Position numbers and translations under genes: made by a program. Below, one piece after another: positions 7,373 to 18,495 of a DNA stretch of 64,000 nucleotides. Where the stretch lies: contig NZ_JBHRSS010000004.1 of NCBI RefSeq assembly GCF_042643355.1, forward strand, positions 62,001-126,000. Direction: 5' to 3'. The notes under the pieces were generated by a model. It saw nothing but the letters and a program-made list of their open reading frames with translations. It was not told where the DNA came from and did no database searches. Source of the DNA: Salinisphaera aquimarina. GTDB lineage: Bacteria; Pseudomonadota; Gammaproteobacteria; Nevskiales; Salinisphaeraceae. Within the stretch, counting starts at the first letter, position 1. Each line of letters opens with the position of its first letter.

Positions 7373-9421
7373 CTACGTCTGCGCGTCCGGAATGCTCGTG
7401 TGGCCGGCCGCGGCCCGATTGAGGTGCAGGAAATGCAGATGCGTCTCGTATTGATCGAGTACGTCATCGATCACCTGCGCTTTCGAATAATCCATCAGGT
7501 CATAGCCCTGACTGCCTTCGGTGAGATACACCTCGAGGCGGTAGTACTCGGCGTTCGCGCGCTGTGCCCGAATTGCGAATGTCGGCGTGGTGAACTGCCG
7601 CGGCCATACCTGGTAACTGAAGTTCTGTTCGTCGGCCAGCGATACGTCCAGAGACAGATGCTTTTTATCCTCGTCGCCTTCACTCACTTCGACCGCCACG
7701 CCCTGCTCGCGCAGCGCCCCGGCGACCTCGTCCAGGGCGGGACGGACTTCGCGGTCCAGGTAACGCACCACGTGGCGGTAACTGGGAAAGCTCATTGCCC
7801 GCGACAGACGCCGCTGCCAGCTGATCGCCTCGCGTCCGGCGCTGAGGGTTCGGCTGGACAGATGCCCGGGCAGGCTCACGCGCTGGCTGTCCTGCTTGAC
7901 GGCTTCCATCTTCAGCGCCTTGTAGAGCCCGGCCATCATGAAGAACATCACGATCGAAAACGGCAAACCGGTAATCACCACCGCGCTCTGCAGCGTCGAC
8001 AGGCCGCCGGCAAGCAGGAGTGCGAGCGTGAGCACGCCGATGATGGCCGACCACAGCACCCGCATCCATACGGGCGCGTCGCTGTTCACGTCCTTGAGGA
8101 TGGACGTGAAATTGGACAGCACCAGCGCGCCCGAATCACCCGAGGTGACGAAGAATACGATGCCGAGCACGCTCACCACCAGCGTCGAGGCCAGCGGCCA
8201 GGGATAGGCGCTCAGAAACAGATAGATACCCGACGGCGGATTGGCCAGCACCTGCTGGCCGAAATCGGTGCCGCCGTTGATGGCCAGGTCGATCGCGCTG
8301 TTACCCAGCAGCGACATCCAGATCATCATGAACAGGATCGGCAGCGTCATCGTGCCGACGACGAACTGCCGGATCGTGCGGCCGCGCGAGATGCGAGCCA
8401 GAAACAGCCCCACGAACGGGCCCCAGGCAATCCACCAGGCCCAGAAGAACAGGGTCCAGGAATTGAGCCATTCGGTCGGGCGATCGAAGGCATAGGTGTT
8501 CATCGACAACGTCAGAAAATGGCTCAGATAGTCGCCGAGATTGGTGACCATTGCGTTGAGCAGGAACAATGTCTTGCCGGTGACCAGCACGAACACCAGC
8601 AGCACGATGGCCAGCAGGATATTGAACTCGGACAGGCGGCGGATGCCCTTCTCCACCCCCGTCGCCGCGGAAATGGTGGCGAACGCCACGATCATCACCA
8701 CTAGCACGACCTGCGTGAGCGTAGTGTTGGGAATGCCGAACATGTAGTCCAGCCCGAAGCCGAGCTGGATGATGCCGATACCCAGCGCCGTGGCAATGCC
8801 GAATACCGTGGCCAGCACCGCAGCGATATCCACGGCGTGGCCGATGCCGCCATGAATACGGTCGCCGAACAACGGATAAAGTGCGGAACGAATGGTCAGC
8901 GGCAGATCGTAGCGATAGCTGAAAAACGCCAGCGCCATGCCGATCAGCGAATAGATCGCCCAGCCGGATATGCCCCAGTGCAGAAAGGTGAGTTCCATGG
9001 CGTGGCGCGCGGCGCTGGCCTGGTCGGCCGGCGCATTGGGGGCGTTATAGAACTGTGTCAGCGGTTCGGCGATGGCGTAGAAGATCACGCCGATACCGAT
9101 GCCCGCGGAAAACAGCATCGCCGCCCAGGAAAAGATATTGAAATCCGGCGTGGACTCTTCCGGCCCGAGCCGGATGTTGCCGAAGCGCGACACCGCGACG
9201 CCGATGACGAACACTAGATAGATGATGACCGTCAGAAAGTAGTACCAGCCGAAACTTTTTGCGATCCACGCCATGATCGTGTCGATGACCAGACTCGCCT
9301 GTTCGGTGAACAGCATGGTCAGCACGGAAAAGACCACGATGCCGATCACCGAGCCGTAGAATACGACCGGATTGAGTCGGTCCTCGGTAACGGCGTTTGC
9401 GTTGTCGTTGTCTGTGTTCAT
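7373..9421 (-). CDS. betT: BCCT-family choline/betaine transporter, BetT-like
   Basis: This 682-residue membrane protein has about 12 hydrophobic segments and the BCCT signature FFWAWWIAWGPFVG, followed by LFLARISRGRTIR. A soluble C-terminal tail of about 170 residues matches the long tail of E. coli BetT (677 residues), which acts in osmotic control. BCCT carriers of this type bring in choline or betaine, usually with protons or sodium. A GGGGA ribosome site precedes the ATG. The gene follows betC in the same direction, 57 bases downstream, so choline is the most likely substrate. betA, betB and betI are not in the window. Confidence 0.9.
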   Translation of the reverse strand: MNTDNDNANAVTEDRLNPVVFYGSVIGIVVFSVLTMLFTEQASLVIDTIMAWIAKSFGWYYFLTVIIYLVFVIGVAVSRFGNIRLGPEESTPDFNIFSWAAMLFSAGIGIGVIFYAIAEPLTQFYNAPNAPADQASAARHAMELTFLHWGISGWAIYSLIGMALAFFSYRYDLPLTIRSALYPLFGDRIHGGIGHAVDIAAVLATVFGIATALGIGIIQLGFGLDYMFGIPNTTLTQVVLVVMIVAFATISAATGVEKGIRRLSEFNILLAIVLLVFVLVTGKTLFLLNAMVTNLGDYLSHFLTLSMNTYAFDRPTEWLNSWTLFFWAWWIAWGPFVGLFLARISRGRTIRQFVVGTMTLPILFMMIWMSLLGNSAIDLAINGGTDFGQQVLANPPSGIYLFLSAYPWPLASTLVVSVLGIVFFVTSGDSGALVLSNFTSILKDVNSDAPVWMRVLWSAIIGVLTLALLLAGGLSTLQSAVVITGLPFSIVMFFMMAGLYKALKMEAVKQDSQRVSLPGHLSSRTLSAGREAISWQRRLSRAMSFPSYRHVVRYLDREVRPALDEVAGALREQGVAVEVSEGDEDKKHLSLDVSLADEQNFSYQVWPRQFTTPTFAIRAQRANAEYYRLEVYLTEGSQGYDLMDYSKAQVIDDVLDQYETHLHFLHLNRAAAGHTSIPDAQT

Positions 9422-9438
9422 CGAGTTCCCCCTGAAAA

Positions 9439-9464
9439 GACGCGCGGTATCCTGCCGGCGCGTC
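9439..9464 (-). other. Hairpin between betC and betT
   Basis: GACGCGC at 9439-9445 pairs with GCGCGTC at 9458-9464 around a 12-base loop. It sits in the 57-base gap between betC and betT with no run of T after it. It could be a processing or attenuation element that lowers betT relative to betC, or chance in GC-rich DNA. Confidence 0.3.
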
Positions 9465-9478
9465 GTTCTGATTCGTGA

Positions 9479-10993
9479 CTACTCACCGCGCGGAAAGCGT
9501 TGCGCGTCCTCTAGTTCGTTCAGGTCGTGGTGATTGCGCATATAGCGGTCGGATGCCGCCTGCAGCGGCTGGAAATCCCATGGGTAATATGCGCCGTTAC
9601 GCAACGCGTCGTACACGATCAGCCGTCGTGCCTGACTTTCCCGCACCTCGGCATCGAATCGATCCAGATCCCAGCGCTGTGCAACCTGTGCACTGAACAG
9701 GCGACAGGTTTCGGCGTGGGCCGGGTCGGGCGCGAGGTTTTCCAACTCCCGCGGATCGTTATCCAGATCGAAAAGCTGCGGCGGATCGATCGTGCAGTGG
9801 TTGTATTTCCAGCGCCCCTGGCGGATCGACACCAGCGGCGCCTGGCTGCCTTCGGCGGCGTATTCCATGTAGACGGGTGCATCACGCGGTTCGCCCCGGG
9901 CCAGCGGCAACAGCGACTGACCGTCGGTCCAGGGCTCGATCGCGGCCAGATCGATACCCACCAGATCGGCGAGCGTGGCGTTGACGTCGATCGAGGACAC
10001 CGGCGTGTCGACACGCGCGGGCGCCAGCCCCGGCGCGCTGATCATCAACGGGATGCGAGCCGAGCCTTCGAACGGACTCATCTTGAACCACAGCCCGCGC
10101 TCGCCGAGCATGTCGCCGTGGTCGGACACGAACAGCACGATGGTGTTGTCGGCCATACGCGTGCGCTCGAGCACGTCGAGAATGCCGCCGATCTTGTCGT
10201 CGATATACGAGATATTGGCGAAGTAACCGCGCCGCGCGTTGCCCACGTGTTCCGGCCGGATATCGAAGTTGCGATAGTTGTTGGCCTCGAACAGTCGCTG
10301 CGAATGCGGGTCCTGATCGGCGTAGGCGATCGGGTCGACCTCCGGCTGAAGATGCGCGCAGTCCGCGTACATATCCCAGAACCGGCGGCGCGCCACATAG
10401 GGATCGTGGGGGTGGGTGAAGCTCGCGCACAGGCACCACGGCCGCTCATCGTGGCCGCGTGAGAGATCGAACAGCTTCTGTTCGGCCAGGAACGCGACCT
10501 CGTCGTCGTATTCCATCTGGTTGCTGATTTCGGCCACGCCGGCGCCGGTCACCGAGCCGAGATTGTGATACCACCAGTCGATGCGCTCGTCCGAACGACG
10601 GTAGTCCGGGGTCCAGCCGAAGTCGGCCGGATAGACGTCGGTGGTCAGCCGCTCCTCGAAACCGTGCAACTGGTCGGGGCCGACGAAATGCATCTTGCCG
10701 GACAGGCAGGTGCGATAGCCGGCCCGCCGCAGATGATGCGCCCAGGTGGGCACGCTCGACGGGAATTCGGCCGCGTTGTCATACACGCCCGTGCGTGACG
10801 GCAGCTGCCCGGACATGAACGCGGCGCGACCGGGCGCGCACAGCGGGCTGGGCGTATAGGCGTTGCTGAAGCGCACCGAGCGTTCGGCCAGGCTGCGCAG
10901 ATGCGGCACGTGCAGGAACTGCGCGGGGCCGTCGGCGAACAGGGTGCCGTTTACCTGATCGGCCATGATGACGAGGATGTTGGGTCTTCGCAT
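9479..10993 (-). CDS. betC: Choline-sulfatase
   Basis: This 504-residue type I sulfatase has the metal aspartate in NILVIMADQ and the CAPGR motif at 52-56. Cys52 would be converted to formylglycine, the catalytic residue. HDPY and FVSDHGDMLGERG are further active-site segments. Length and the C-terminal part fit choline-sulfatase, which splits choline-O-sulfate to choline and sulfate in the cytoplasm (no signal peptide is seen). A BetT-like transporter follows in the same direction. The product would feed betaine synthesis for osmoprotection, but the oxidation genes are elsewhere. Confidence 0.88.
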   Translation of the reverse strand: MRRPNILVIMADQVNGTLFADGPAQFLHVPHLRSLAERSVRFSNAYTPSPLCAPGRAAFMSGQLPSRTGVYDNAAEFPSSVPTWAHHLRRAGYRTCLSGKMHFVGPDQLHGFEERLTTDVYPADFGWTPDYRRSDERIDWWYHNLGSVTGAGVAEISNQMEYDDEVAFLAEQKLFDLSRGHDERPWCLCASFTHPHDPYVARRRFWDMYADCAHLQPEVDPIAYADQDPHSQRLFEANNYRNFDIRPEHVGNARRGYFANISYIDDKIGGILDVLERTRMADNTIVLFVSDHGDMLGERGLWFKMSPFEGSARIPLMISAPGLAPARVDTPVSSIDVNATLADLVGIDLAAIEPWTDGQSLLPLARGEPRDAPVYMEYAAEGSQAPLVSIRQGRWKYNHCTIDPPQLFDLDNDPRELENLAPDPAHAETCRLFSAQVAQRWDLDRFDAEVRESQARRLIVYDALRNGAYYPWDFQPLQAASDRYMRNHHDLNELEDAQRFPRGE

Positions 10994-11797
10994 AGTCAGG
11001 TCGATATCATCCGGATCGAATTGTCGGGCAAGCGCCTTGCCGCAGCCGGGCGCTTTGCAGCGCGCGACGCTTGTTCACTTTCGAACGCCGCAAGGTCCCA
11101 GCGGAATAAAGCAAGGCCCGTGCCGTCCGCATAGGTAAGCGATGCGGGATAGCGGCAAAAAGCGCCATGTCCGTTCGCGGCGCGTACTGTGCGCCGACGT
11201 CGCAGCAAGAGGCGATCGGACTGAGGTCGGGCGCCGTTCCGCGGCTTTCACGGCAGGTAGGCCCGCCAACACCCGCTGCCATTGAGCAATAGCTCAGTAT
11301 CTTCGGGCTCGGGTCACACGCCAGATTCGCTCCAGCGTGTTCGCAAGACTACACAGGTATGCGCACGCCTGCATACAGCACGGTCGTGAGCATGATCGGC
11401 AAAAGCGCTGCTTTCAGCCCCGAAAAAGGTCGATGCGGTGAGCACGCGCGCCGCGAGGGGCCGCGCTCGTTCGCGGTGTCGCACCGATCGCGGCGAACGA
11501 CGTCAGATCCACCGGCCGGCACACCTCGAGGTTCTTTCGATTGTCCGGCGGCGTGCCGGGGCGCGGGCGTACGACGGTGGGGCGATACCCGGCTATTCGA
11601 CCGGGCAGTGGGCGCCCGAATGGCACAGACCGCGAACAGCTTGCCGAACTGCTCCCGCGTACCGGGCGCCGACTCGCGGTCACCGCCGGGTGCCTGCCGC
11701 AGCCGGCGAGCGAGTCGTCGGACATGTGCGCGATCAGCGCTTCCATGTTCCGGCCACCATCGCGATTGACGACGCGGCACGCCCGACCGGCGTCGTT
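10994..11797. other. Intergenic region, no gene recognised
   Basis: About 800 bases lie between the start of betC and the end of recQ. Open frames of 100-140 codons exist on both strands (for example 11349-11780 minus) but are arginine/proline-rich with no recognisable motif and no good ribosome site. The betC promoter must lie near 11000-11150. I see no RNA gene, clear terminator or repeat here. A decayed gene is possible but not supported. Confidence 0.4.
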
Positions 11798-13606
<1,809 letters not shown>

Positions 13607-13608
13607 GC

Positions 13609-14316
13609 TCACTGGAGCAGGCTGATCGCGGAGGGCGCGAGCGGTATCACGTAGAACAGCACGGCAAAGAAATGAAACACGCTGCCGCCGATCACGAACA
13701 GATGCCAGATCGCATGGTTGTAGTGCAGCCCGTTCCACGCATAGAACGCCACGCCTACCGTGTACGAGATACCGCCGGCCAGCAGCAGCCAGACGCCGCC
13801 GGGTGCGACGTGTTCGATCACCGGGCCGATCACGAGCACCACGATCCAGCCCATGGCCACATAGAACGCTGTCGACAGATAAGGGACCTGGTTCAGGCGC
13901 GTGAGCTTGATCACCACGCCGCCGATCGCCAGCGCCCAGATCGCCACGAACAGGCCCCAGCCCCAGCCACCGCGAAGGTTCACCAGCGTGAACGGCGTAT
14001 ACGTACCGGCGATCAGCACATAGATCGCCAGATGATCGAAGACCTTGAGCACGTTCTTGGCGCGCGGCGGGTGCACGGCGTGGTACAGCGTCGACGACAG
14101 GTGGCTGAGGATCAGGCTGACCCCGAAGATGGTGACACTCACCACATGCCAGACGTTGCCGTAGAGGGCAGCGTAGACCACCATCACCACCAGCCCGGCG
14201 ATCGACAGCGCGGTGCCGATGCCCGAGGTGATGGCGTTGGCGATCTCTTCGCCGAGCGTATAGCCGGCGCTGTTGACCCGTCGCTCGGACGGGTCGTTTT
14301 CAAGGACTGTGCTCAT
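13609..14316 (-). CDS. Hemolysin III / PAQR-family membrane protein
   Basis: This 235-residue protein has about seven hydrophobic segments and the family motifs HLSSTLYHAVHP (conserved Ser/His), FDHLAIYVLIAGTYTPF and HYNHAIWHLFVIGGSVFHFF. The conserved histidines are thought to bind zinc in the related adiponectin receptors. The family is named after Bacillus hemolysin III, but most bacterial members (YqfA-like) have no proven toxin role. ATG at 14316 is used; another ATG lies three codons upstream. It sits directly before recQ in one transcription unit. Confidence 0.88.
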   Translation of the reverse strand: MSTVLENDPSERRVNSAGYTLGEEIANAITSGIGTALSIAGLVVMVVYAALYGNVWHVVSVTIFGVSLILSHLSSTLYHAVHPPRAKNVLKVFDHLAIYVLIAGTYTPFTLVNLRGGWGWGLFVAIWALAIGGVVIKLTRLNQVPYLSTAFYVAMGWIVVLVIGPVIEHVAPGGVWLLLAGGISYTVGVAFYAWNGLHYNHAIWHLFVIGGSVFHFFAVLFYVIPLAPSAISLLQ

Positions 14317-14430
14317 GCGAGGCATTCTGCCACGAGCGAACTGTATTTGCCGGGTCAATCGAGCCGATAGCGGACGCCGTTGCGGCGCTCTGCGAAGTCG
14401 CAACGGCCGTTCTCGAAGACGCCGTGCGCG

Positions 14431-15006
14431 CTACTTTTCGGCTATCCCGCTCGTCATCCGTCGCAGGATGTCGTCGCGTCTGCCGAAATGATGAAACAGC
14501 CCCGCGCAGGCATGCACCAGCACGAGCGTCCAGACCAGCCATGCGCCGAACCAGTGATGCAGCGTCTTGAGTGGCTTGAGCAGGTCTGCGTTCAGGCCGG
14601 TGGTCTGGAACAGCGCCGTGTCCTTGAACGCGGTGATATCGAACAGGCCGAAGAAATGGGTGTCCGCCCCGGTGCTGACATAGCCCGAGAACGGCATGAA
14701 CAGCAGCAGGAAATAGAGCAGCGCGTGGGACAGCCGGGCGCCCTGTCGATGTCGGGGTGACAGCGATTGCAGCGATGGGCGTTCGTTGCTCTGGCGCCAG
14801 AGCAGGCGCAGCAGCATCAGACAGCCAATGCTCAGGCCAATCGAAAAATGCCAGTGAATCAACGTGCCGTGCCAGTAGGTGTCCTTTTCCGTGAACCACA
14901 TGCGGGTGTACATCGTCACGTACGAACCCGTCAGCAGAACGGCGACGCTCCAATGCAACCACTTCGCCACGCTGCCGTATTCCAGGCGGGTGTTGCGCAA
15001 GCCCAT
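14431..15006 (-). CDS. Cytochrome b561 family protein
   Basis: This 191-residue protein has four membrane segments with histidines placed as b-heme ligands: WLHWSVA in the first, HWHFSIGL in the second, and HHWFGAW and LVHACAGLFHHF in the later ones. The family (YodB/CybB) passes electrons between quinol and periplasmic or soluble partners. AGGGGA stands about seven bases before the ATG at 15004-15006. It is preceded by the fadE terminators, so it likely has its own promoter in 15007-15115. The partner is unknown. Confidence 0.88.
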   Translation of the reverse strand: MGLRNTRLEYGSVAKWLHWSVAVLLTGSYVTMYTRMWFTEKDTYWHGTLIHWHFSIGLSIGCLMLLRLLWRQSNERPSLQSLSPRHRQGARLSHALLYFLLLFMPFSGYVSTGADTHFFGLFDITAFKDTALFQTTGLNADLLKPLKTLHHWFGAWLVWTLVLVHACAGLFHHFGRRDDILRRMTSGIAEK

Positions 15007-15118
15007 TGAAATCCCCTGTTTCGAATTAGTGGATCTTCGAGTGTGCCCTATTTTCGGGTCGGTTTTCGTTAGACGGTTTACGTGAATGCTTCAGCGTGGC
15101 GGGTTGAGTGAGAAGATG

Positions 15119-15142
15119 AAAACGGGCCACGGTCACGGCCCG
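15119..15142 (-). terminator. Second hairpin downstream of fadE
   Basis: CGGGCC at 15123-15128 pairs with GGCCCG at 15137-15142. Read on the minus strand the stem is followed by TTTTC. It lies 33 bases beyond the main fadE terminator and may act as a backup. Confidence 0.45.
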
Positions 15143-15174
15143 AACCCCGGCCGCGTTCCGAATTCATGACCCAC

Positions 15175-15204
15175 AAAAAAGCCGGCACCCGTGCAGGTGC
15201 CGGC
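15175..15204 (-). terminator. Rho-independent terminator of fadE
   Basis: GCCGGCACC (15181-15189) pairs perfectly with GGTGCCGGC (15196-15204) around a six-base loop. On the minus strand the stem is followed by six T (15175-15180). It starts 25 bases after the fadE stop codon. Confidence 0.9.
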
Positions 15205-15229
15205 CTTCGATCCGGGTACGGCTGCCCGG

Positions 15230-17491
15230 TTACTGGTTGGCGGCGCGGTCGAACCGAGGCGCCTCCTGCTCGCCGTTGTCGGCCAGCGCATCGTGGTAGT
15301 AGTCGTCCTTGTCGAATACGTCGACCTGGATGGCCGCGAGACGCGCGGTTTCGGCTGCCCGGATCTGGCCGGCCTCGTCGGCGCTGATCACGCCGGCCTC
15401 GACCGCGGGATCCAGCGCCTCGACCAGTCCGGCCGCCTTGATCTGCTTCTTGTGCAGCGCCTTGCGCACCTTCAGGGTCGGCCCCTGGGCCGCACTCACC
15501 AGCCGCCAGGCATGCAGCAGACGGCCCATGCCGGGTTCGTCGTCGCGCGGCGTACCCAGACCGCCCAGGGCAATACGCTCGTACTGCTCGCCCGGCTTCT
15601 GAATACTCGCGGCGGCGGCCCGGTCCATGGCATCCGTCGGGCCGGTCGACAACGGGTTGATACGTAGCCAGAAACGGCCCGGATAACGCAGGAACCAGCC
15701 GATCACCGGGACGTTGAAGTTGGCATAAATGCCTTCGAACGCCTGCTGGACCTGCAACAGGCTGTAACGCAGCGCCCAGTGCACCACCGGCAGATCGTCC
15801 TCGCGACGGCCCTCGGCTTCGAAGCGCTTGAGCGTGGTCAGGCCGAACAGCATCCACGACAGTGCATCGGCGAAGCGACCGGACAGCTTGCCGCGCTGTT
15901 TGAGCTTGCCGCCCACCAGGAACATGGCCAGGTCGGTCATGAAGGCGAACCGTGACGCCGCCCAGCCCAGCTTGCGAAAGTACTGAGCGGTCTCACCCTT
16001 GACCGGGCTGCTGACCGTGCGTCCACGCGTGACGCTGCGCACGATGCCGCGGAAGAAGTTGACCGTGGAATGACCGAGCCAGCCGAGTATCGCCTTGCGA
16101 AAAGCGGGCACGTCATCTTCCTGAATGGCGTTCAGGGTCGGTAGTGCGTAGGGGTGGCAGCGCACCGCGCCCTGGCCGAAGATCATCAGCGTGCGGGTGA
16201 GGATATTCGCCCCTTCGACGGTGACGCTGACCGGCGCGCTGATATAGCCGGAACCGAGAATATTGTTCGGCCCCTGCATCACGCCGGCGCCGGCCATGAT
16301 GTCCATGCCGTCGATGACCAACTGCTGGCCGACTTCGGTCGTCTGCTGCTTGAGAATCGCGGATATCACCGGCGGGTGATTGTCGTTGTCGACGCCCGCA
16401 CAGACGTAGATGCGCGCGGATTCCATCGTGTAGGTCAGCGCCGCGATGCGGGCGACCTTGGCCTCGACGCCTTCCATGAGGCCGATCGGGATGCCGAACT
16501 GTTCACGCACGATGCTGTACGGGCCGACCGCGGCGGCACTGGCTTTAGCCAGCGCCACGCCGCCCGCCGGCAGTGATACGGCGCGCCCGCCGCCAAGCTG
16601 TTCCATGAGCATGCGCCAGCCCTGACCGGCGCCATCGGCGCCGCCGACGATGTCGGCCGCCGGCGCGACCACGTCTTCACCGATAATGGTGCCGTTGTCG
16701 AAAGCCGAGATCGGCAGGTGATGATCGCCGAGCTTGAGTCCTTCCATGCCTTTCTTGAGCATGACGACGCTGATGCCGGGATGTTCGCCCTTGCCGAGCA
16801 GGTTGTCCGGATCATGCAGCGAACAGGCCAGACTCACCAGATTGGCGACCGGCGCCAGGGTGATATAACGCTTGGAGAAGTTGAGGCGGATCTTGGCTTC
16901 GCCGTCGTCGTCCTTGAATACCACGCCTTCGGCCTTGATCGATGCCGCGTCGGAGCCGGCGGTCGGCTCGGTGAGACCGAAACAGGGTACGTATTCACCC
17001 GTGGCCAGACCCGGCAGATAGCTGTCCTTCTGTTCCTGGGTGCCGTAGGCGATCAACAGTTCCGCTGCGCCCAGGGTGTTCGGGATCACGATCAGCGTAC
17101 CGATGGGTCCCAGCCCCGAGGTCTTCATCATCACTGCGCTGCGGCCCAGCACGGAAAACCCGGATCCACCGTATTCCTTGGGAATGATCAGCCCGAAGAA
17201 GCCCTTGTCGCGCAGGAACTGCCAGATATGCTCGGGAATGCGGCGTGTTTCACGCAGTTCCCACTTGTCCACCATGTGCAGCAGCTCTTCCACCGGCCCG
17301 TCCAAAAATGCCTGCTCCTCGGCGCTCAGCTGCGGATAGGATTCGGCCATCATGGCGCCGAAATCCGGATTACCACTGAAGAACTGCCCGTCGACCCAGA
17401 CCGACCCGGCCTCCAGCGCCTGGCGCTCGGTATCCGAGATGTTCGGCAGCAGTTTCGCTTCGTTGATCTTGTTCAATAACGTGGCAAACAT
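15230..17491 (-). CDS. fadE: Acyl-CoA dehydrogenase, FadE-like
   Basis: This 753-residue protein matches the large FadE-type acyl-CoA dehydrogenases rather than the 380-residue mitochondrial type. It has the FAD/substrate motif CFGLTEPTAGSDAASI, the substrate-side REQFGIPIGLMEG segment, and an extra C-terminal domain from about residue 460. It would carry out the first step of beta-oxidation, acyl-CoA to trans-2-enoyl-CoA. ATG at 17489-17491 with GGAGA upstream is preferred over a start 28 codons earlier. A TetR-family gene is divergent with palindromes between them, and a strong terminator follows, so fadE is a single-gene unit likely repressed by that regulator. Confidence 0.9.
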   Translation of the reverse strand: MFATLLNKINEAKLLPNISDTERQALEAGSVWVDGQFFSGNPDFGAMMAESYPQLSAEEQAFLDGPVEELLHMVDKWELRETRRIPEHIWQFLRDKGFFGLIIPKEYGGSGFSVLGRSAVMMKTSGLGPIGTLIVIPNTLGAAELLIAYGTQEQKDSYLPGLATGEYVPCFGLTEPTAGSDAASIKAEGVVFKDDDGEAKIRLNFSKRYITLAPVANLVSLACSLHDPDNLLGKGEHPGISVVMLKKGMEGLKLGDHHLPISAFDNGTIIGEDVVAPAADIVGGADGAGQGWRMLMEQLGGGRAVSLPAGGVALAKASAAAVGPYSIVREQFGIPIGLMEGVEAKVARIAALTYTMESARIYVCAGVDNDNHPPVISAILKQQTTEVGQQLVIDGMDIMAGAGVMQGPNNILGSGYISAPVSVTVEGANILTRTLMIFGQGAVRCHPYALPTLNAIQEDDVPAFRKAILGWLGHSTVNFFRGIVRSVTRGRTVSSPVKGETAQYFRKLGWAASRFAFMTDLAMFLVGGKLKQRGKLSGRFADALSWMLFGLTTLKRFEAEGRREDDLPVVHWALRYSLLQVQQAFEGIYANFNVPVIGWFLRYPGRFWLRINPLSTGPTDAMDRAAAASIQKPGEQYERIALGGLGTPRDDEPGMGRLLHAWRLVSAAQGPTLKVRKALHKKQIKAAGLVEALDPAVEAGVISADEAGQIRAAETARLAAIQVDVFDKDDYYHDALADNGEQEAPRFDRAANQ

Positions 17492-17603
17492 GGCGTCTCC
17501 GTGAGTTTCGTGATTCGGTTTGGAACGCGCGCCGTGCATGGATCGGGGCCTGACACGCGTCGACCATGAAATCAACTATACGCTGGCGTATCGTGGCACA
17601 CAA

Positions 17604-17621
17604 AGATAATCGACATTATCT
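17604..17621. promoter_or_regulatory. Palindrome in the fadE-tetR gap
   Basis: AGATAAT (17604-17610) and ATTATCT (17615-17621) form a perfect inverted repeat around CGAC. It lies about 110 bases upstream of the fadE ATG, in an AT-richer stretch that probably holds the fadE promoter. It may be an operator. Confidence 0.4.
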
Positions 17622-17660
17622 CGCGATCGATCAATCTAACCATTGAGGCTGATTACCCTG

Positions 17661-17677
17661 CGCAATCTCAGATTGCG
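17661..17677. promoter_or_regulatory. Palindromic operator candidate between fadE and tetR
   Basis: CGCAATCT (17661-17668) and AGATTGCG (17670-17677) form a perfect 8-base inverted repeat around one base. Size and place in the divergent gap are typical of a TetR-family operator, which could control both fadE and the regulator itself. Confidence 0.55.
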
Positions 17678-17767
17678 TACAATTATTCCAAGCACTTACA
17701 TAAACTTGGGTGAGACGCGCCGGGTTGCTAAAGTTACCCACATTATCCGGCGTAATGGTGATTACCT

Positions 17768-18454
17768 TTGATCGACAGATATCCCCGCACGACCAGCGAA
17801 CGTCAGCGCACGCTTTCACAGTTGGATCCCGCTACCCGGCAGCGTATCGAGAGCGCCGCGCTTGATCTGTTCTCCGAACGCGAGTTTCATCGCGTCAAGC
17901 TGATCAATATCGCCAGTGATGCACGCATCAGCCTGCAGACGCTATACAAGTATTACGGCAGCAAGGAGACGGTACTGTTCGCCAGTCTCGATACCTGGCT
18001 GGGCGATCTCGCCACGCGCATGATCGACCATCTGGAAGGCATCGAGAACTTCGAGGATCGTCTGCGCAAGGTGTTCTGGGTACTGCTGGATTATTTCGAG
18101 CGCAACCCGAAAGTCGCGCAGATCATCCTGAGCTCGGTCTATCTCAACACCTGGCGCGAAGACGATACCTTTCGCCAGCCCGCACTCATGTCGGTGTTCC
18201 TGGGCGTGATCAACGAAGGACGCGAACGCGGCATTCTCACCCATGAAGTCGACGAGATAGAGATCTCGGATTTCATTTGGGGCGTGGCCAATCGCGCGGT
18301 GGCCATGTGGCTTGTGCGGGGTCGCAAGGCTCCTCTCGCCGCCAAGGCCCCGGCCATGTTCGGTATGGTCTGGCGCGCCATCGCCAGCGAGCAGGTGCTG
18401 GCCGAGCAGTTGTTTGCCGCCCATGCGCCGCGAAAGGCGTCGGCGACCGGTTGA
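17768..18454 (+). CDS. TetR/AcrR-family transcriptional regulator
   Basis: The 228-residue protein has a TetR helix-turn-helix near residues 22-70 (RIESAALDLFSEREFHRV, then ISLQTLYKYYGSKE) and an all-helical ligand domain. The only start in frame near this point is TTG at 17768 with GGTGA upstream; the next is also TTG (17822). It is divergent from fadE, and palindromes lie between them. By analogy with FadR-type TetR regulators, it may sense acyl-CoA and repress fadE; this role is inferred. Confidence 0.82.
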   Translation: MIDRYPRTTSERQRTLSQLDPATRQRIESAALDLFSEREFHRVKLINIASDARISLQTLYKYYGSKETVLFASLDTWLGDLATRMIDHLEGIENFEDRLRKVFWVLLDYFERNPKVAQIILSSVYLNTWREDDTFRQPALMSVFLGVINEGRERGILTHEVDEIEISDFIWGVANRAVAMWLVRGRKAPLAAKAPAMFGMVWRAIASEQVLAEQLFAAHAPRKASATG

Positions 18455-18495
18455 ACGAACACAGCGCTCCCGGCGGCGACGGCGGCGCCTTGCGA

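Noticed and set aside
11349..11780. Overlapping open frames on both strands between betC and recQ
   Set aside because: Composition is Arg/Pro/Ser-rich as in random GC-rich DNA, with no motif and no ribosome site; some short stretches look coding, but not enough to call a remnant.
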